Origin: an uncultured Eubacteriales bacterium
Lineage (GTDB): Bacteria; Bacillota; Clostridia; Oscillospirales; Oscillospiraceae
Assembly: GCA_900315595.1 (NCBI GenBank)
Contig: OMZQ01000003.1
Coordinates: 91,068 to 155,067, forward strand
Direction of reading: 5' to 3'
DNA length: 64,000 nt
Part shown: in pieces, positions 8,655 through 16,986 of the stretch
Numbering within the stretch: the first letter of the stretch is position 1
Layout: every line of letters starts with the position of its first letter
The notes under the pieces: model-generated
What the model saw: the letters and a program-made list of their open reading frames with translations, nothing else
What the model was told of the DNA's origin: nothing
Databases searched by the model: none
Program-made: the position numbers and the translations under genes

Positions 8655-9797
8655 TCATCCTTCTTTGTGCTTTGCCGCGTGGGTTTCCAGAATCATCTGC
8701 TCCATTCGATCCATGCAGGCATCGAAATCAAACTGCTTTGTGTAGCCCAGATAGGCCTTACTGCAGGCTTCCTGTTCCGCCGGGTGCTCCAGCCACCAGT
8801 CGATCCGCTCCGCCAGCGCCTTGCTGTCGTTGCTGTGGAAGAGATTCTGTTCCCCCAACGCAAAAAAACGCGTCGCACTGCGGGGCGAATCGGAGATGAC
8901 CGGCACCAGGCCGCAGGAAATCGCCTCCAGGCAGGAAATCGCCTCGATCTCGATCTCGGCAGGATGGACGTAGAGATCCGCGCTGTTGATCGTCTTCACC
9001 AGCTCCTCCCGGGAGAAAAAGTGGAAAATCGGCGGGTTCTTCAGGGCCTTACCGCGTTTCATCAGCTTCTCCTTTAAGGGGCCGTCGCCCGCAAAAACCA
9101 GCTGGAGCTCCTCCGCATGTCGGCTTTGCTTTGCCGCGTCGATGAGTACACGGTGGGACTTTTCCTTGCTCAAACGCCCGATGAACAGGATCACGTACTT
9201 CCCCTCCAGCTCCTCCGGGCGGCTGACGGGGATTGGACGGAACTGCCGGTTCACTCCGTTGGAAATCACCCAGGCGTTGGTTTTGCCGCCGTACCGCTCA
9301 AACACCTCCCGAATGAATTCTGTCGGATAGTGCACGGCGTCTACGTAACGGTAGCAGTGTCGGAAGAAAGCCTTGTAGACCAAGCGGTTTACCAGCCGGC
9401 TGTCCTTCATAAAAATGTGGCTGGTAAAGTTCTCCGCCTGGCAGTGGAAGCCTGCGGTAACTGAGATGCCCCGTTCTCTTGCCAGACGCAGCATCGCGCA
9501 GCTCACCGGGAAGGGCAGCATCAGATGCACGTGATCCACGCCGCTCAGCGCCGCTTCCAGAACCTTGCGGGACGGTCTTGCAATCACAACACCGTTTTTG
9601 CGGACGTACCCGTTTAGCGGGCCGAGGGGCAGCTTGGGTACGATGTAGCAATCCGGCTCTCCGCTGCGTTCCCTGTCCGGGCAGACAATGCGAACGCTGT
9701 GACCCTTCGCCCGCAGAGCGCGGATCAGATTCATAGCCGCGATGGTGGTGCCGTTGTTTTCCCGGCCAAGCACGTCGCATACGATACAAATGGTCAT
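8655..9797 (-). CDS. GT4-family glycosyltransferase, probably lipid-glycosylating
   Basis: 380 residues in the GT-B fold. The N-terminal domain opens MTICIVCDVL..NNGTTIAAMNL; the C-terminal domain has FIGRLSKEKSHRVLIDA and the nucleotide-sugar E-x7-E region EIEIEAISCLEA. It resembles Firmicutes diacylglycerol glucosyl- or galactosyltransferases, and its neighbours (diacylglycerol kinase upstream, acyltransferase downstream) support a membrane glycolipid role. The ATG chosen opens the Rossmann strand; a longer upstream reading (57 nt) lacks homology-like sequence. The sugar donor is not predictable. Confidence 0.83.
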   Translation of the reverse strand: MTICIVCDVLGRENNGTTIAAMNLIRALRAKGHSVRIVCPDRERSGEPDCYIVPKLPLGPLNGYVRKNGVVIARPSRKVLEAALSGVDHVHLMLPFPVSCAMLRLARERGISVTAGFHCQAENFTSHIFMKDSRLVNRLVYKAFFRHCYRYVDAVHYPTEFIREVFERYGGKTNAWVISNGVNRQFRPIPVSRPEELEGKYVILFIGRLSKEKSHRVLIDAAKQSRHAEELQLVFAGDGPLKEKLMKRGKALKNPPIFHFFSREELVKTINSADLYVHPAEIEIEAISCLEAISCGLVPVISDSPRSATRFFALGEQNLFHSNDSKALAERIDWWLEHPAEQEACSKAYLGYTKQFDFDACMDRMEQMILETHAAKHKEG

Positions 9798-9831
9798 TTC
9801 CTGTTGCACTCCAAAAGCAGAATCGTGAAAA

Positions 9832-10722
9832 TTATCCCGCTGTCTCCCTCTCAAGATTTTCCCCGGGTTCGGCTGCGGTCACGCTGTAGCTTGTGACCCC
9901 GGGAATTGTCTCTCCGTCGATCTGCAGCGGCGTCGGTCGGTCAAACTCCACAGTGATGTGTTTCCCGGACAGCACCTCCGCCATCTCGGTGTGCTTGATA
10001 TGCGTGCCTTTAAAGATTGATGGGAAGACCATCAGGGTTTTCAGCTTTCCGGAGCCATGCATGACCAGCGTAGACACGGTATCGTTCTGCAAGCGATCCT
10101 GTTTCGGCGTTGGGATCATACCGCCGCCGTAGTACCGGCCGTTCATGGTTGGCGCAAGCCAGACTTTTTTGTAATGCTTTTCCACTCCGTCCACTGTCAC
10201 GACGGCATTGACCGGCTTGTAATGGAACAGTAGACCCTTGATGGCAATTGCGGTATAGTTGACAGGCTTTTCCGATGTTCCGCGGAGCCTGTCACCCTCC
10301 TCGCAGCAATATCCGTCGATGCCGAATCCCACACCGTTGAGGAACCGATAGTTCTTTCCGTTTACAGTTACAGTGGGAAGCATGTCGAGGTAATGCCGGA
10401 TCGAAACCAGCCCAGTCCCAGCAGAAGCTCTGATGTCCTCCAAAAAATCGTTTCCGGTTCCGGTTGCGTAGTAGAGAATATCATTTGGCAGCGTCAGCCC
10501 CTGTGTTTCGTTCACAAATCGGTTCAGCGTACCGTCTCCGCCGCACAAAACGAGCGCATCCTCCGGCATAAGGAACGAAAACAACGCAGCATAATCATGT
10601 ATGGTCATCATGTCAAGATACCGGGCTTCCTCGTCGTCAAATAACAGCGTGAGCTCCTCGGCGCGCTCCTTTCCACGACCGTTTCCTGCCTTTGGATTAT
10701 AAAGAATGTAATATGTCTTCAT
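9832..10722 (-). CDS. Diacylglycerol/lipid kinase family protein
   Basis: 296 residues with the DAGK catalytic pattern: NPKAGNGRGKE at the N-terminus, the nucleotide loop GGDGTLN (61-67), and the two-domain YegS/DgkB layout with GNDF (in YATGTGNDFLEDI). It phosphorylates diacylglycerol or a related lipid with ATP at the inner membrane face. First gene of the leftward cargo operon. Its promoter carries the GTTTCGTTTCAGTTTAG box 10 nt before a TACGAT -10. It would recycle diacylglycerol released by the phosphatase and glycosyltransferase steps. Confidence 0.88.
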   Translation of the reverse strand: MKTYYILYNPKAGNGRGKERAEELTLLFDDEEARYLDMMTIHDYAALFSFLMPEDALVLCGGDGTLNRFVNETQGLTLPNDILYYATGTGNDFLEDIRASAGTGLVSIRHYLDMLPTVTVNGKNYRFLNGVGFGIDGYCCEEGDRLRGTSEKPVNYTAIAIKGLLFHYKPVNAVVTVDGVEKHYKKVWLAPTMNGRYYGGGMIPTPKQDRLQNDTVSTLVMHGSGKLKTLMVFPSIFKGTHIKHTEMAEVLSGKHITVEFDRPTPLQIDGETIPGVTSYSVTAAEPGENLERETAG

Positions 10723-10748
10723 GTGACGACCTCTCTGTTTTTTGGTAT

Positions 10749-10844
10749 ATCGTATCAGCCGATTCTAAACTGAAACGAAACTGGCTGAAAAACAGGCAAA
10801 GGCGCCTCGGAGTTTCGTTTCAGTTTAGAAACACGCAGTACCAT
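10749..10844. promoter_or_regulatory. Divergent activated promoters with inverted regulator boxes (pair A)
   Basis: Two copies of AGTTTCGTTTCAGTTTAGAA face outward as a perfect 20-bp inverted repeat (10763-10782 and 10811-10830) with 28 bp between. Each box is followed after exactly 10 nt by a -10: TACGAT leftward (complement of 10749-10754) for the kinase operon and TACCAT (10839-10844) rightward for the radical-SAM operon. There is no good -35, as expected when an OmpR-type activator sits over it. The same geometry occurs at pair B beside the cargo two-component system. Confidence 0.85.
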
Positions 10845-10900
10845 CTCAGTATCAACCAGCAATATGGATTGCTGACTATACAAAAAACGGGAGGATACAC

Positions 10901-12304
10901 ATGATGAAAGACAACTTTGTTAACCGCGCTATGGTGCGGCATGCAATCCGTGCTGCAATCAAGGACCCTGACAAAAACATTCCCAAAATCCTCGCTCTGG
11001 TCGAGCGGGCAGATGCCAATGGAAATAACGCTACCGCCTACGCCAATCTCAGAAGGGGATTTGAAGACCCGAAGAACAACTGGAACATCATGGTGCACAA
11101 TCTGATCCGGAATGTCGACCCGGATGTTCTGGAGAGTATGATGATGTCATTGGGGTTCCATTCCGCCGTTGCCAGCGCATATGACAGGATGGAGAATATT
11201 GAAAAATATAACTGCAACATCCCCTGGGCGGTGCTGATGGACCCGACTGCGGCGTGCAATCTGCACTGCACAGGCTGCTGGGCAGCAGAGTACGGCAAAA
11301 ACACATTCTTAACCTATGAGACGCTGGATCGCATCATCCGCGAGGGCACGGCGCTCGGCACCTACACCTACATCTTCTCCGGCGGCGAGCCTACCATGCG
11401 GAAGAAGGACCTGATCCGGCTGGCCGAGGTGCACCCCGACTGCGCTTTTCTTGCCTTCACCAACGGCACCCTTGTGGACGAGGAATTTGCGGACGAACTA
11501 AAGCGCGTGGGTAATTTTGCCCTTGCCTTCTCCATCGAAGGCAGCGAGGAGGATACAGATTTCCGTCGCGGAGCCGGTACTTATCAAGCAGTGATCCGCG
11601 CCATGGATATTCTGCGAGAAAAGGGAGTTGTTTTTGGCTTCTCCGCCTGCTATACCAGTAAGAATCTGGGTACCATCGGATCGGACGAGTTTGTGGATCT
11701 GATGATTGAAAAGGGCTGTCTGTTCGGGTGGTACTTCACCTATATTCCTGTCGGGAAGGATGCCGTAACTGATTTGATTGCATCCGCCGAACAGCGTGCC
11801 TATATGTATCAGAAGGTTCGTGAGTGGCGCGGCACAAAGCCTTGCTTCCTGCTGGATTTCTGGAACGACGGCGAATATGTGCACGGCTGCATCGCGGGCG
11901 GACGCCACTACCTTCATATCAACGCCAACGGCGACGTGGAGCCCTGTGCCTTTATCCACTACAGCAACGTGAATATCCATGACTGCAGCCTGTTGGAGGC
12001 GCTGCAAAGCCCACTCTTTATGGAATACCGGAAGAATCAGCCCTTCAACGAAAATATGCTGCGCCCCTGCCCCATGCTGGACAACCCGGAGAAGCTGCGA
12101 GAGATGGTGAAGAACTCTGAGGCTCATTCCACAGACCTCCTTGCGCCGGAAAGCGCGGAAGAGCTCACAGCAAAGACAGAGCAGGCGGCCCAGGCCTGGG
12201 CTGTGAAAGCAGGCGAGCTTTGGGACGCTGTGGACGAAGGGTCCAAAAAATCCCACCGGAATGTAATCTACGGGGGATCGGGCAAAGCATCGGCAGGAGG
12301 TTAA
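10901..12304 (+). CDS. Radical-SAM enzyme with SPASM-like C-terminus (lipid island)
   Basis: 467 residues. About 100 N-terminal helical residues precede the radical-SAM barrel with C119-x3-C123-x2-C126 (CNLHCTGC), GGEP at 161-164 and a conserved SIEG. The C-terminal part has cysteines 330, 349, 362 and 390, a SPASM-like pattern for auxiliary iron-sulfur clusters (HINANGDVEPCAFIHYS). ATG follows gggagg. It is the first gene of a boxed promoter, with a hydrolase gene behind it. Its substrate is unknown. Given the neighbourhood, chemistry on a lipid tail or head group is the working guess; radical-SAM proteins are known to join acyl or isoprenoid tails in membrane-spanning lipids. Confidence 0.85.
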   Translation: MMKDNFVNRAMVRHAIRAAIKDPDKNIPKILALVERADANGNNATAYANLRRGFEDPKNNWNIMVHNLIRNVDPDVLESMMMSLGFHSAVASAYDRMENIEKYNCNIPWAVLMDPTAACNLHCTGCWAAEYGKNTFLTYETLDRIIREGTALGTYTYIFSGGEPTMRKKDLIRLAEVHPDCAFLAFTNGTLVDEEFADELKRVGNFALAFSIEGSEEDTDFRRGAGTYQAVIRAMDILREKGVVFGFSACYTSKNLGTIGSDEFVDLMIEKGCLFGWYFTYIPVGKDAVTDLIASAEQRAYMYQKVREWRGTKPCFLLDFWNDGEYVHGCIAGGRHYLHINANGDVEPCAFIHYSNVNIHDCSLLEALQSPLFMEYRKNQPFNENMLRPCPMLDNPEKLREMVKNSEAHSTDLLAPESAEELTAKTEQAAQAWAVKAGELWDAVDEGSKKSHRNVIYGGSGKASAGG

Positions 12305-12312
12305 AGCAGCAA

Positions 12313-13284
12313 ATGAAGCAGCAGACCTTTGCAGCAGTGGCCGGAAGCGCGTTGCTGGTCCCGGTGCTTGTGTCAGCGGGGACGGCGGAGTATCTGACCC
12401 GAGCCGCCGTAGACCGGGAGCCGCCCCGTTCCTTTGCCCGGCGCAGGGAAAAGGCAAAGCCGATGCCCGATCCCGCGCTGGACAGCGCCCGGGAACGCCT
12501 TCGGCAGAGTCCCCATCAAAGGGTGGAGATCAGCGCCTATGACGGAACCCGGCTGACAGGGCACTGGTTCCCACACCCAGACGCAAAAAGGGTAATCGTT
12601 GCCATCCACGGTTGGCGGTCCCATTGGTATCGGGACTTTGGCGCAATCTCAGAATTTTGGAAAGAGCAGGGCTGCAGTGTGCTCTATGTGGAGCAGCGGG
12701 CCCATGATACCAGCGGAGGGCAGCACATGACCTACGGCGCTGTGGAGCGTTACGACTGCCAGGCCTGGCTGTGTTGGGCCTGTAAACGTTGCGGGCTAAA
12801 ACTGCCGATTTATCTTGCAGGCGTCTCCATGGGCGCAACAACGGTCTTGATGGCCGGGGCACTGTCTCTGCCGGGCAATCTGCGTGGAATTATCGCCGAC
12901 TGCGGTTTTACCTCCGCAGATGAGATCTGGTGCCACCTTGCCCGGGACAGCCTGCACATGCCTTATCGGATGGTACGCCGTTTTGCAAACGCGAAGTATC
13001 TCCGACGCACCGGCCAGACCTCTGGGCTCTCTACTGTGGACGCGCTGAAGAATTGCCAGCTGCCGGTTCTGCTGATCCACGGAGAAGCAGACGATTTCGT
13101 CCCTCCGGAGATGAGCCGCAGAAACGAAAAGGCCTGTGCCGGGCAGAAGCGGCTTGTGATGGTGCCCGGTGCCGGTCACGGTATGAGCAGCTTTGTAGGG
13201 AAGGAGCTCTATGAGCAGGAGCTTCTGGCGTTTTGGGCGGCTCATGACGCAGACAGCGGAGAACCGGGGCAACAACCTGTGTAA
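12313..13284 (+). CDS. Membrane-anchored alpha/beta hydrolase
   Basis: 323 residues. An N-terminal hydrophobic stretch (about 5-25) suggests a membrane anchor or uncleaved signal. The hydrolase core has the oxyanion strand VIVAIHGWRSHW, nucleophile elbow GVSMGA (Ser), an Asp in HGEADDFVP and a His in PGAGHG, giving a complete Ser-Asp-His triad. It starts 8 bp after the radical-SAM stop, with aggagg. It is probably an esterase or lipase-like enzyme acting at the outer membrane face; the substrate is unknown. Confidence 0.82.
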   Translation: MKQQTFAAVAGSALLVPVLVSAGTAEYLTRAAVDREPPRSFARRREKAKPMPDPALDSARERLRQSPHQRVEISAYDGTRLTGHWFPHPDAKRVIVAIHGWRSHWYRDFGAISEFWKEQGCSVLYVEQRAHDTSGGQHMTYGAVERYDCQAWLCWACKRCGLKLPIYLAGVSMGATTVLMAGALSLPGNLRGIIADCGFTSADEIWCHLARDSLHMPYRMVRRFANAKYLRRTGQTSGLSTVDALKNCQLPVLLIHGEADDFVPPEMSRRNEKACAGQKRLVMVPGAGHGMSSFVGKELYEQELLAFWAAHDADSGEPGQQPV

Positions 13285-13311
13285 GTTGGAATACCCTGCC
13301 GTAATACCATC

Positions 13312-13350
13312 AATGCCTCAAGACAGCAAAGCATACTGTCTTGAGGCATT
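13312..13350. terminator. Terminator between convergent cargo operons
   Basis: A perfect 15-bp stem (AATGCCTCAAGACAG and its complement) with a 9-nt loop separates the radical-SAM/hydrolase operon from the leftward kinase gene. The T-run is poor, so termination efficiency is uncertain. Confidence 0.7.
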
Positions 13351-13371
13351 GCGATTTCCATGCCGGATGGT

Positions 13372-14454
13372 TTACGGCAAATCCTCCGCGTTCTCCTTCG
13401 GCAGCGTCACGGTAAACGCGGTTTTCCCGTTGGCACTGGAATAATCTACGCTGCCATGATGCAGCTCGACGATCCGCTGCACGACGGCAAGGCCGATCCC
13501 GTTGCCCTGCGCGGCGTGGGACTCGTCTGCCTGGTAGAATTTCTGGAAGATGCGGTCTCCGGCCTCCGGCGGGATGGCCTGGCCGTAATTCGTAATTGTC
13601 ACATGTGTGGCGTCTGGAGCCTCGTTGATTTCAACGCCCAGCTCCGCGCCGAAGTCCGAGAACTTGACGGCGTTGTCCAGCAGATTGATCCAGACCTGCC
13701 GCAGCAGCTCCTCGTTGCCCCGCACATAGACCTCGTCGAAGCGAAGGTCCAGATCCAGCTGCTTTTTGGTCCAGGCCTCCTCCAGCAGCAGAACGCAGGC
13801 CCGCAGCTGCTCGGAGAGGTTGAAGCGGGTCACGTCAGACAGAATCGTCTGGTTTTCCACACGGCTCAGATTCAGCACGTTGGTTGCCATATCGGACAGA
13901 CGCATGGACTCCTCCGCGATCACGGCGGTGTATTCCTGTCGCTGGGCCTGGGTCAGATTACCCCTGCGGAGCAGCTTGGCAAAGCCCGCGATGGAAACGA
14001 TGGGCGTTTTGAATTCGTGGGAGAAATTGCTGACGAAATCCGAGCGCAGGATCTCCGTCCGCCCCAACTCCTCCGCCATCTTATTGAAGCTGTCGGTGAT
14101 TTCCCGGAGGGTCGGGTGGCGGCCAAGCAGCTTGCCCGGCTGCAGCCGGACGGAAAAATTCCCGTCGGCCAGCTCGTTCATGGCGTTGATAATGTTGTTG
14201 ATGGGCTTCATTGTGATCCTGCTGATGAAAAATGTAATGCCCGCGCCGATGAGCAGACTCAGCAGCCCAAGGCCGATGGTGGCAAGAATCCGGCCCGCGG
14301 ACCGGGACTCCAGGCGGGTAATCCAGTCGAATTTGACAGCCGCGTAGACCAAGGCTCCCACCACCAGGATCACCGCCAGCAGAATGAGAAAGGTCACGCC
14401 GCCAAACAAAAGCGTCAGCGCCCTGCGGCTCTTCCGCTGTTCCGATTTTTTCAT
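13372..14454 (-). CDS. Cargo sensor histidine kinase with almost no external loop
   Basis: 360 residues: TM1 about 13-40, a loop of only about 14 residues, TM2 about 55-79, HAMP, HisKA with His146 (VSNFSHEFKTP), and HATPase motifs NLLDNAVKFS, NYGQAIP and GNGIGLAV. Such short-loop kinases usually sense signals within or at the membrane, which suits a lipid regulon. It overlaps its response-regulator gene by 4 bp (ATGA). It is the likely controller of the four boxed promoters. Confidence 0.9.
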   Translation of the reverse strand: MKKSEQRKSRRALTLLFGGVTFLILLAVILVVGALVYAAVKFDWITRLESRSAGRILATIGLGLLSLLIGAGITFFISRITMKPINNIINAMNELADGNFSVRLQPGKLLGRHPTLREITDSFNKMAEELGRTEILRSDFVSNFSHEFKTPIVSIAGFAKLLRRGNLTQAQRQEYTAVIAEESMRLSDMATNVLNLSRVENQTILSDVTRFNLSEQLRACVLLLEEAWTKKQLDLDLRFDEVYVRGNEELLRQVWINLLDNAVKFSDFGAELGVEINEAPDATHVTITNYGQAIPPEAGDRIFQKFYQADESHAAQGNGIGLAVVQRIVELHHGSVDYSSANGKTAFTVTLPKENAEDLP

Positions 14455-15134
14455 AGCTTTTTGACCACCTTATACCCAAGTCCCCGGACGGAGACGATCT
14501 CAAATTCCGGCCAGCACTCAAAGCGCTTCCGCAGCCGCCCGATGTGGACGGTCACGGTCTCCCAGCCCGTCTCGCTTTCGCTGCCCCAGATCTCATCCAT
14601 CAGCTGGATGCGGGTAAAAATTTTCCCCGGGAAGGAGAGCAGCTTGTAGAGCAGCAGAAACTCCTTTTGCGGGAGCTGCTGGGTTTCCGTGCCGCGGGTG
14701 ACGCACTGGCTGTCGTAGTCCAGTGTCACGTCGCCCACAACGATTTTCCGCTCCGCCGCGATTTTGGCCCGCCGCAGCAGGGCCTTGATCCGCAGCAGCA
14801 GCTCGGTCTCGTCGATGGGCTTGGTCATATAGTCGTCGGTGCCCGCCCGGAAGCCCTCGTGCCGATCCCGGGGAAGCTGCCTGGCGGAGAGCATCAGAAC
14901 GGGCAGATTGCTGTTTCCCTCCCGCAGCTCCCGGGTAAAGGCATAGCCGTCCATCTCCGGCATCATCACGTCCAGCACCACAAGGTCCACGTATTCCCGG
15001 TCCAGCAGCGCCAGGGCCTGCTTTCCGTTTTCAGCGGTAGAGACGGTATAGCCCTCCGGCTCCAGCACCGACCGCAGCAGCAGCCGGGTATTCTTATCAT
15101 CGTCCACCACAAGAATGTGAAACATCCGATTCAC
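14451..15134 (-). CDS. Cargo OmpR-family response regulator
   Basis: 227 residues. The receiver domain has the acidic pair in VVDDD, phospho-acceptor Asp55 (LDVMMPEMDG), the conserved Ser/Thr and Lys (MLSAR, TKPI), and a winged-helix output domain (RIQLMDEIWG, TVTVHIGRLRKRFE, GLGYKV). Its own promoter carries the GTTTCGTTTCAGTTTAG box, so positive autoregulation is likely. It is the only regulator encoded beside both boxed intergenic regions, hence the best candidate to bind them. This is inference from position and motif geometry. Confidence 0.92.
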   Translation of the reverse strand: MNRMFHILVVDDDKNTRLLLRSVLEPEGYTVSTAENGKQALALLDREYVDLVVLDVMMPEMDGYAFTRELREGNSNLPVLMLSARQLPRDRHEGFRAGTDDYMTKPIDETELLLRIKALLRRAKIAAERKIVVGDVTLDYDSQCVTRGTETQQLPQKEFLLLYKLLSFPGKIFTRIQLMDEIWGSESETGWETVTVHIGRLRKRFECWPEFEIVSVRGLGYKVVKKL

Positions 15135-15147
15135 CTCCTACCGGCTC

Positions 15148-15302
15148 ATTATGGCATGAAAACCTAAACTGAAACGAAACAAGCACGCAGACCGGCAGGC
15201 TTTTCCGGTCTGTGTCTATTATACGGGAACTCCGGGCGGGGGTCAATCCCGCTTTTCCGCTTTCCCTCAGTTTCGTTTCAGTTTAGGTTTCTCGTGTATA
15301 TT
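15148..15302. promoter_or_regulatory. Divergent activated promoters with inverted regulator boxes (pair B)
   Basis: A perfect 21-bp inverted repeat (15160-15180 and 15270-15290) containing the same GTTTCGTTTCAGTTTAG box flanks about 90 bp. Each box is followed after exactly 10 nt by a -10: CATAAT leftward (complement of 15148-15153) for the two-component genes, and TATATT (15297-15302) rightward for the membrane-protein/acyltransferase operon. A GC hairpin (accgg..ccggt near 15190-15210) lies between. Confidence 0.85.
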
Positions 15303-15337
15303 CAATCCAATCACCCCGGAAAGGAATAGGAACCGCC

Positions 15338-16192
15338 ATGAAAAAGCCTCGAGCGACAGAACAGTCCCTGCAATGGCAGTGGCAGAATAACCGGCCAGCT
15401 TTCCTCACCTGGGCGGTGCTGCGTCTGCTGGTGCTGCTGGTGCTGATTCGTTCCGCCATAAACGGTCTGTGGGAGAACGTATTCATCTGTTTGCTGGTGC
15501 TGGCGCTTTTTCTCCTCCCATCCCTGATCTCCAGACGGCTGAAAATCACCTTTCCCACCGGGCTGCAGATCGTGATCCTGATCCACATTTTTGCCTGTGA
15601 GATCCTGGGCGAACTGGAAAGCTATTACGTGCGCTATCCCCATTGGGATACCGTCACCCATACGGTCTGGGGCTTCCTGTGCGCGGCCATCGGCTACGGG
15701 CTGGTGGACATTCTGAACCGGGAGCGCTCCGCCCATTTCCATCTTTCTCCGGCGTTTCTGGCTCTGGCGGCCTTCTGCTTTTCCATGACCGTCGGCGTGC
15801 TGTGGGAATTCTTTGAGTTCGCGGCGGACCGGCTGCTCCTGCTGGATATGCAGAAGGACACGGTGATCTCGCAGTTCTCCAGCGTGATGCTGGACCCGAC
15901 CAACAGCAACATTCCGATCCGGGTCGCGGATATCACAGACGTGGCTGTGAACGGTGAGAGTCTGGGTCTGGGCGGCTATCTGGACGTAGGCCTCTATGAT
16001 ACCATGGAGGATCTGTTTGTGAACATGATCGGTGCGCTGGTGTTTGCGGTCATTGGCTTTTTCCGTTCCCGCAGCCAGCAGGCGGAAAGAATCGCGGTCT
16101 CCTTCATCCCTCGGCCCGGGAAACAGCCAAACCGCGGCGAAGCAAATCAAGGCGAAGCAAAACTAAGTGTAGCAAATCAAGCGGAACTCTGA
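15338..16192 (+). CDS. YjdF/DUF2238-like multi-pass membrane protein
   Basis: 284 residues with about six membrane helices. Conserved polar spots lie inside helices: HWDTVTHTVWGFL, GVLWEFFEFAAD and LYDTMEDLFVNMIG, the pattern of the YjdF/DUF2238 family. The C-terminal 30 residues are hydrophilic and repetitive (NRGEANQGEAKLS). First gene of the rightward cargo operon, directly behind a boxed promoter. The function of the family is not established; the His/Glu/Asp residues within helices hint at a membrane enzyme or metal site. Confidence 0.75.
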   Translation: MKKPRATEQSLQWQWQNNRPAFLTWAVLRLLVLLVLIRSAINGLWENVFICLLVLALFLLPSLISRRLKITFPTGLQIVILIHIFACEILGELESYYVRYPHWDTVTHTVWGFLCAAIGYGLVDILNRERSAHFHLSPAFLALAAFCFSMTVGVLWEFFEFAADRLLLLDMQKDTVISQFSSVMLDPTNSNIPIRVADITDVAVNGESLGLGGYLDVGLYDTMEDLFVNMIGALVFAVIGFFRSRSQQAERIAVSFIPRPGKQPNRGEANQGEAKLSVANQAEL

Positions 16193-16209
16193 CCAAGCGG
16201 GAGGCACAC

Positions 16210-16986
16210 ATGGAAGAGAAACGGACAAGTCGGCTCTATCGGGGAATCCGTTGGGGCGTCAAGCTGGTTTTCCCAAAATTCCGGCTGGCAGGGGCAGAGC
16301 AGCTGCCGGAGACTCCCTGCGTCATCGTGGGAAACCACAGCCAGACCTACGGCCCTGTGGCGGGTGAGCTCTACATCCCCGGGAAGCACGAAATCTGGTG
16401 CGCTGGGGAAATGATGGACCGGAAGGAGGTGGCGGACTACGCCTACCGGGATTTCTGGTCCGGCAAGCCCTGGTGGAACCGCTGGTTTTATTGGCTGCTG
16501 AGCCGGTGCATCGGGCCTCTGGCGGAGCTGGTCTTTACCAACGCCCACACCATCCCCGTCTACCATGATACACGGATCGTCTCCACCTTCCGACAATCCA
16601 TCGAAAAGCTGCAGCAGGGCAGCAGCATCGTGATCTTCCCGGAGCATTATCAGGAGCACAACAACATCGTCCATGAATTTCAAGAGAACTTCGTGGACCT
16701 GGCCCGCTTCTACTATACGAAAACGGGAGAGATTTTGTCCTTTGTCCCCCTCTACCTGGCGCCGCGGCTGAAAACCATGTATTTCGGTGCGCCGATTGCC
16801 TTTGATCCAAAAGCCCCCATTGCCCGGGAGCGGAAGCGGATCTGCAGCGCGCTGATGGACGCTATCACCGCAATGGCCGTATCCCTGCCGGAGCACGTTG
16901 TGGTGCCCTATCCCAACGTCCCGAAGAAACAATATCCAAAGAACATTCCCCTGGAGGTCCGAGTCCATGAAGAGACAGCGCGTTGA
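16210..16986 (+). CDS. PlsC-like acyltransferase 2 with degenerate active-site motif
   Basis: 258 residues related to glycerolipid acyltransferases: GNHSQTYGPVAGE in block I and IVIFPEHYQEHNN in block III. The catalytic His is present, but the Asp of HX4D is replaced by Gly (H-SQTY-G). It lies between the YjdF-like and PAP2 genes and overlaps the latter by 20 bp, so coupling is tight. It could be an acyltransferase with a rearranged catalytic pair, a binding protein, or an enzyme using another acceptor. Activity should not be assumed. Confidence 0.75.
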   Translation: MEEKRTSRLYRGIRWGVKLVFPKFRLAGAEQLPETPCVIVGNHSQTYGPVAGELYIPGKHEIWCAGEMMDRKEVADYAYRDFWSGKPWWNRWFYWLLSRCIGPLAELVFTNAHTIPVYHDTRIVSTFRQSIEKLQQGSSIVIFPEHYQEHNNIVHEFQENFVDLARFYYTKTGEILSFVPLYLAPRLKTMYFGAPIAFDPKAPIARERKRICSALMDAITAMAVSLPEHVVVPYPNVPKKQYPKNIPLEVRVHEETAR

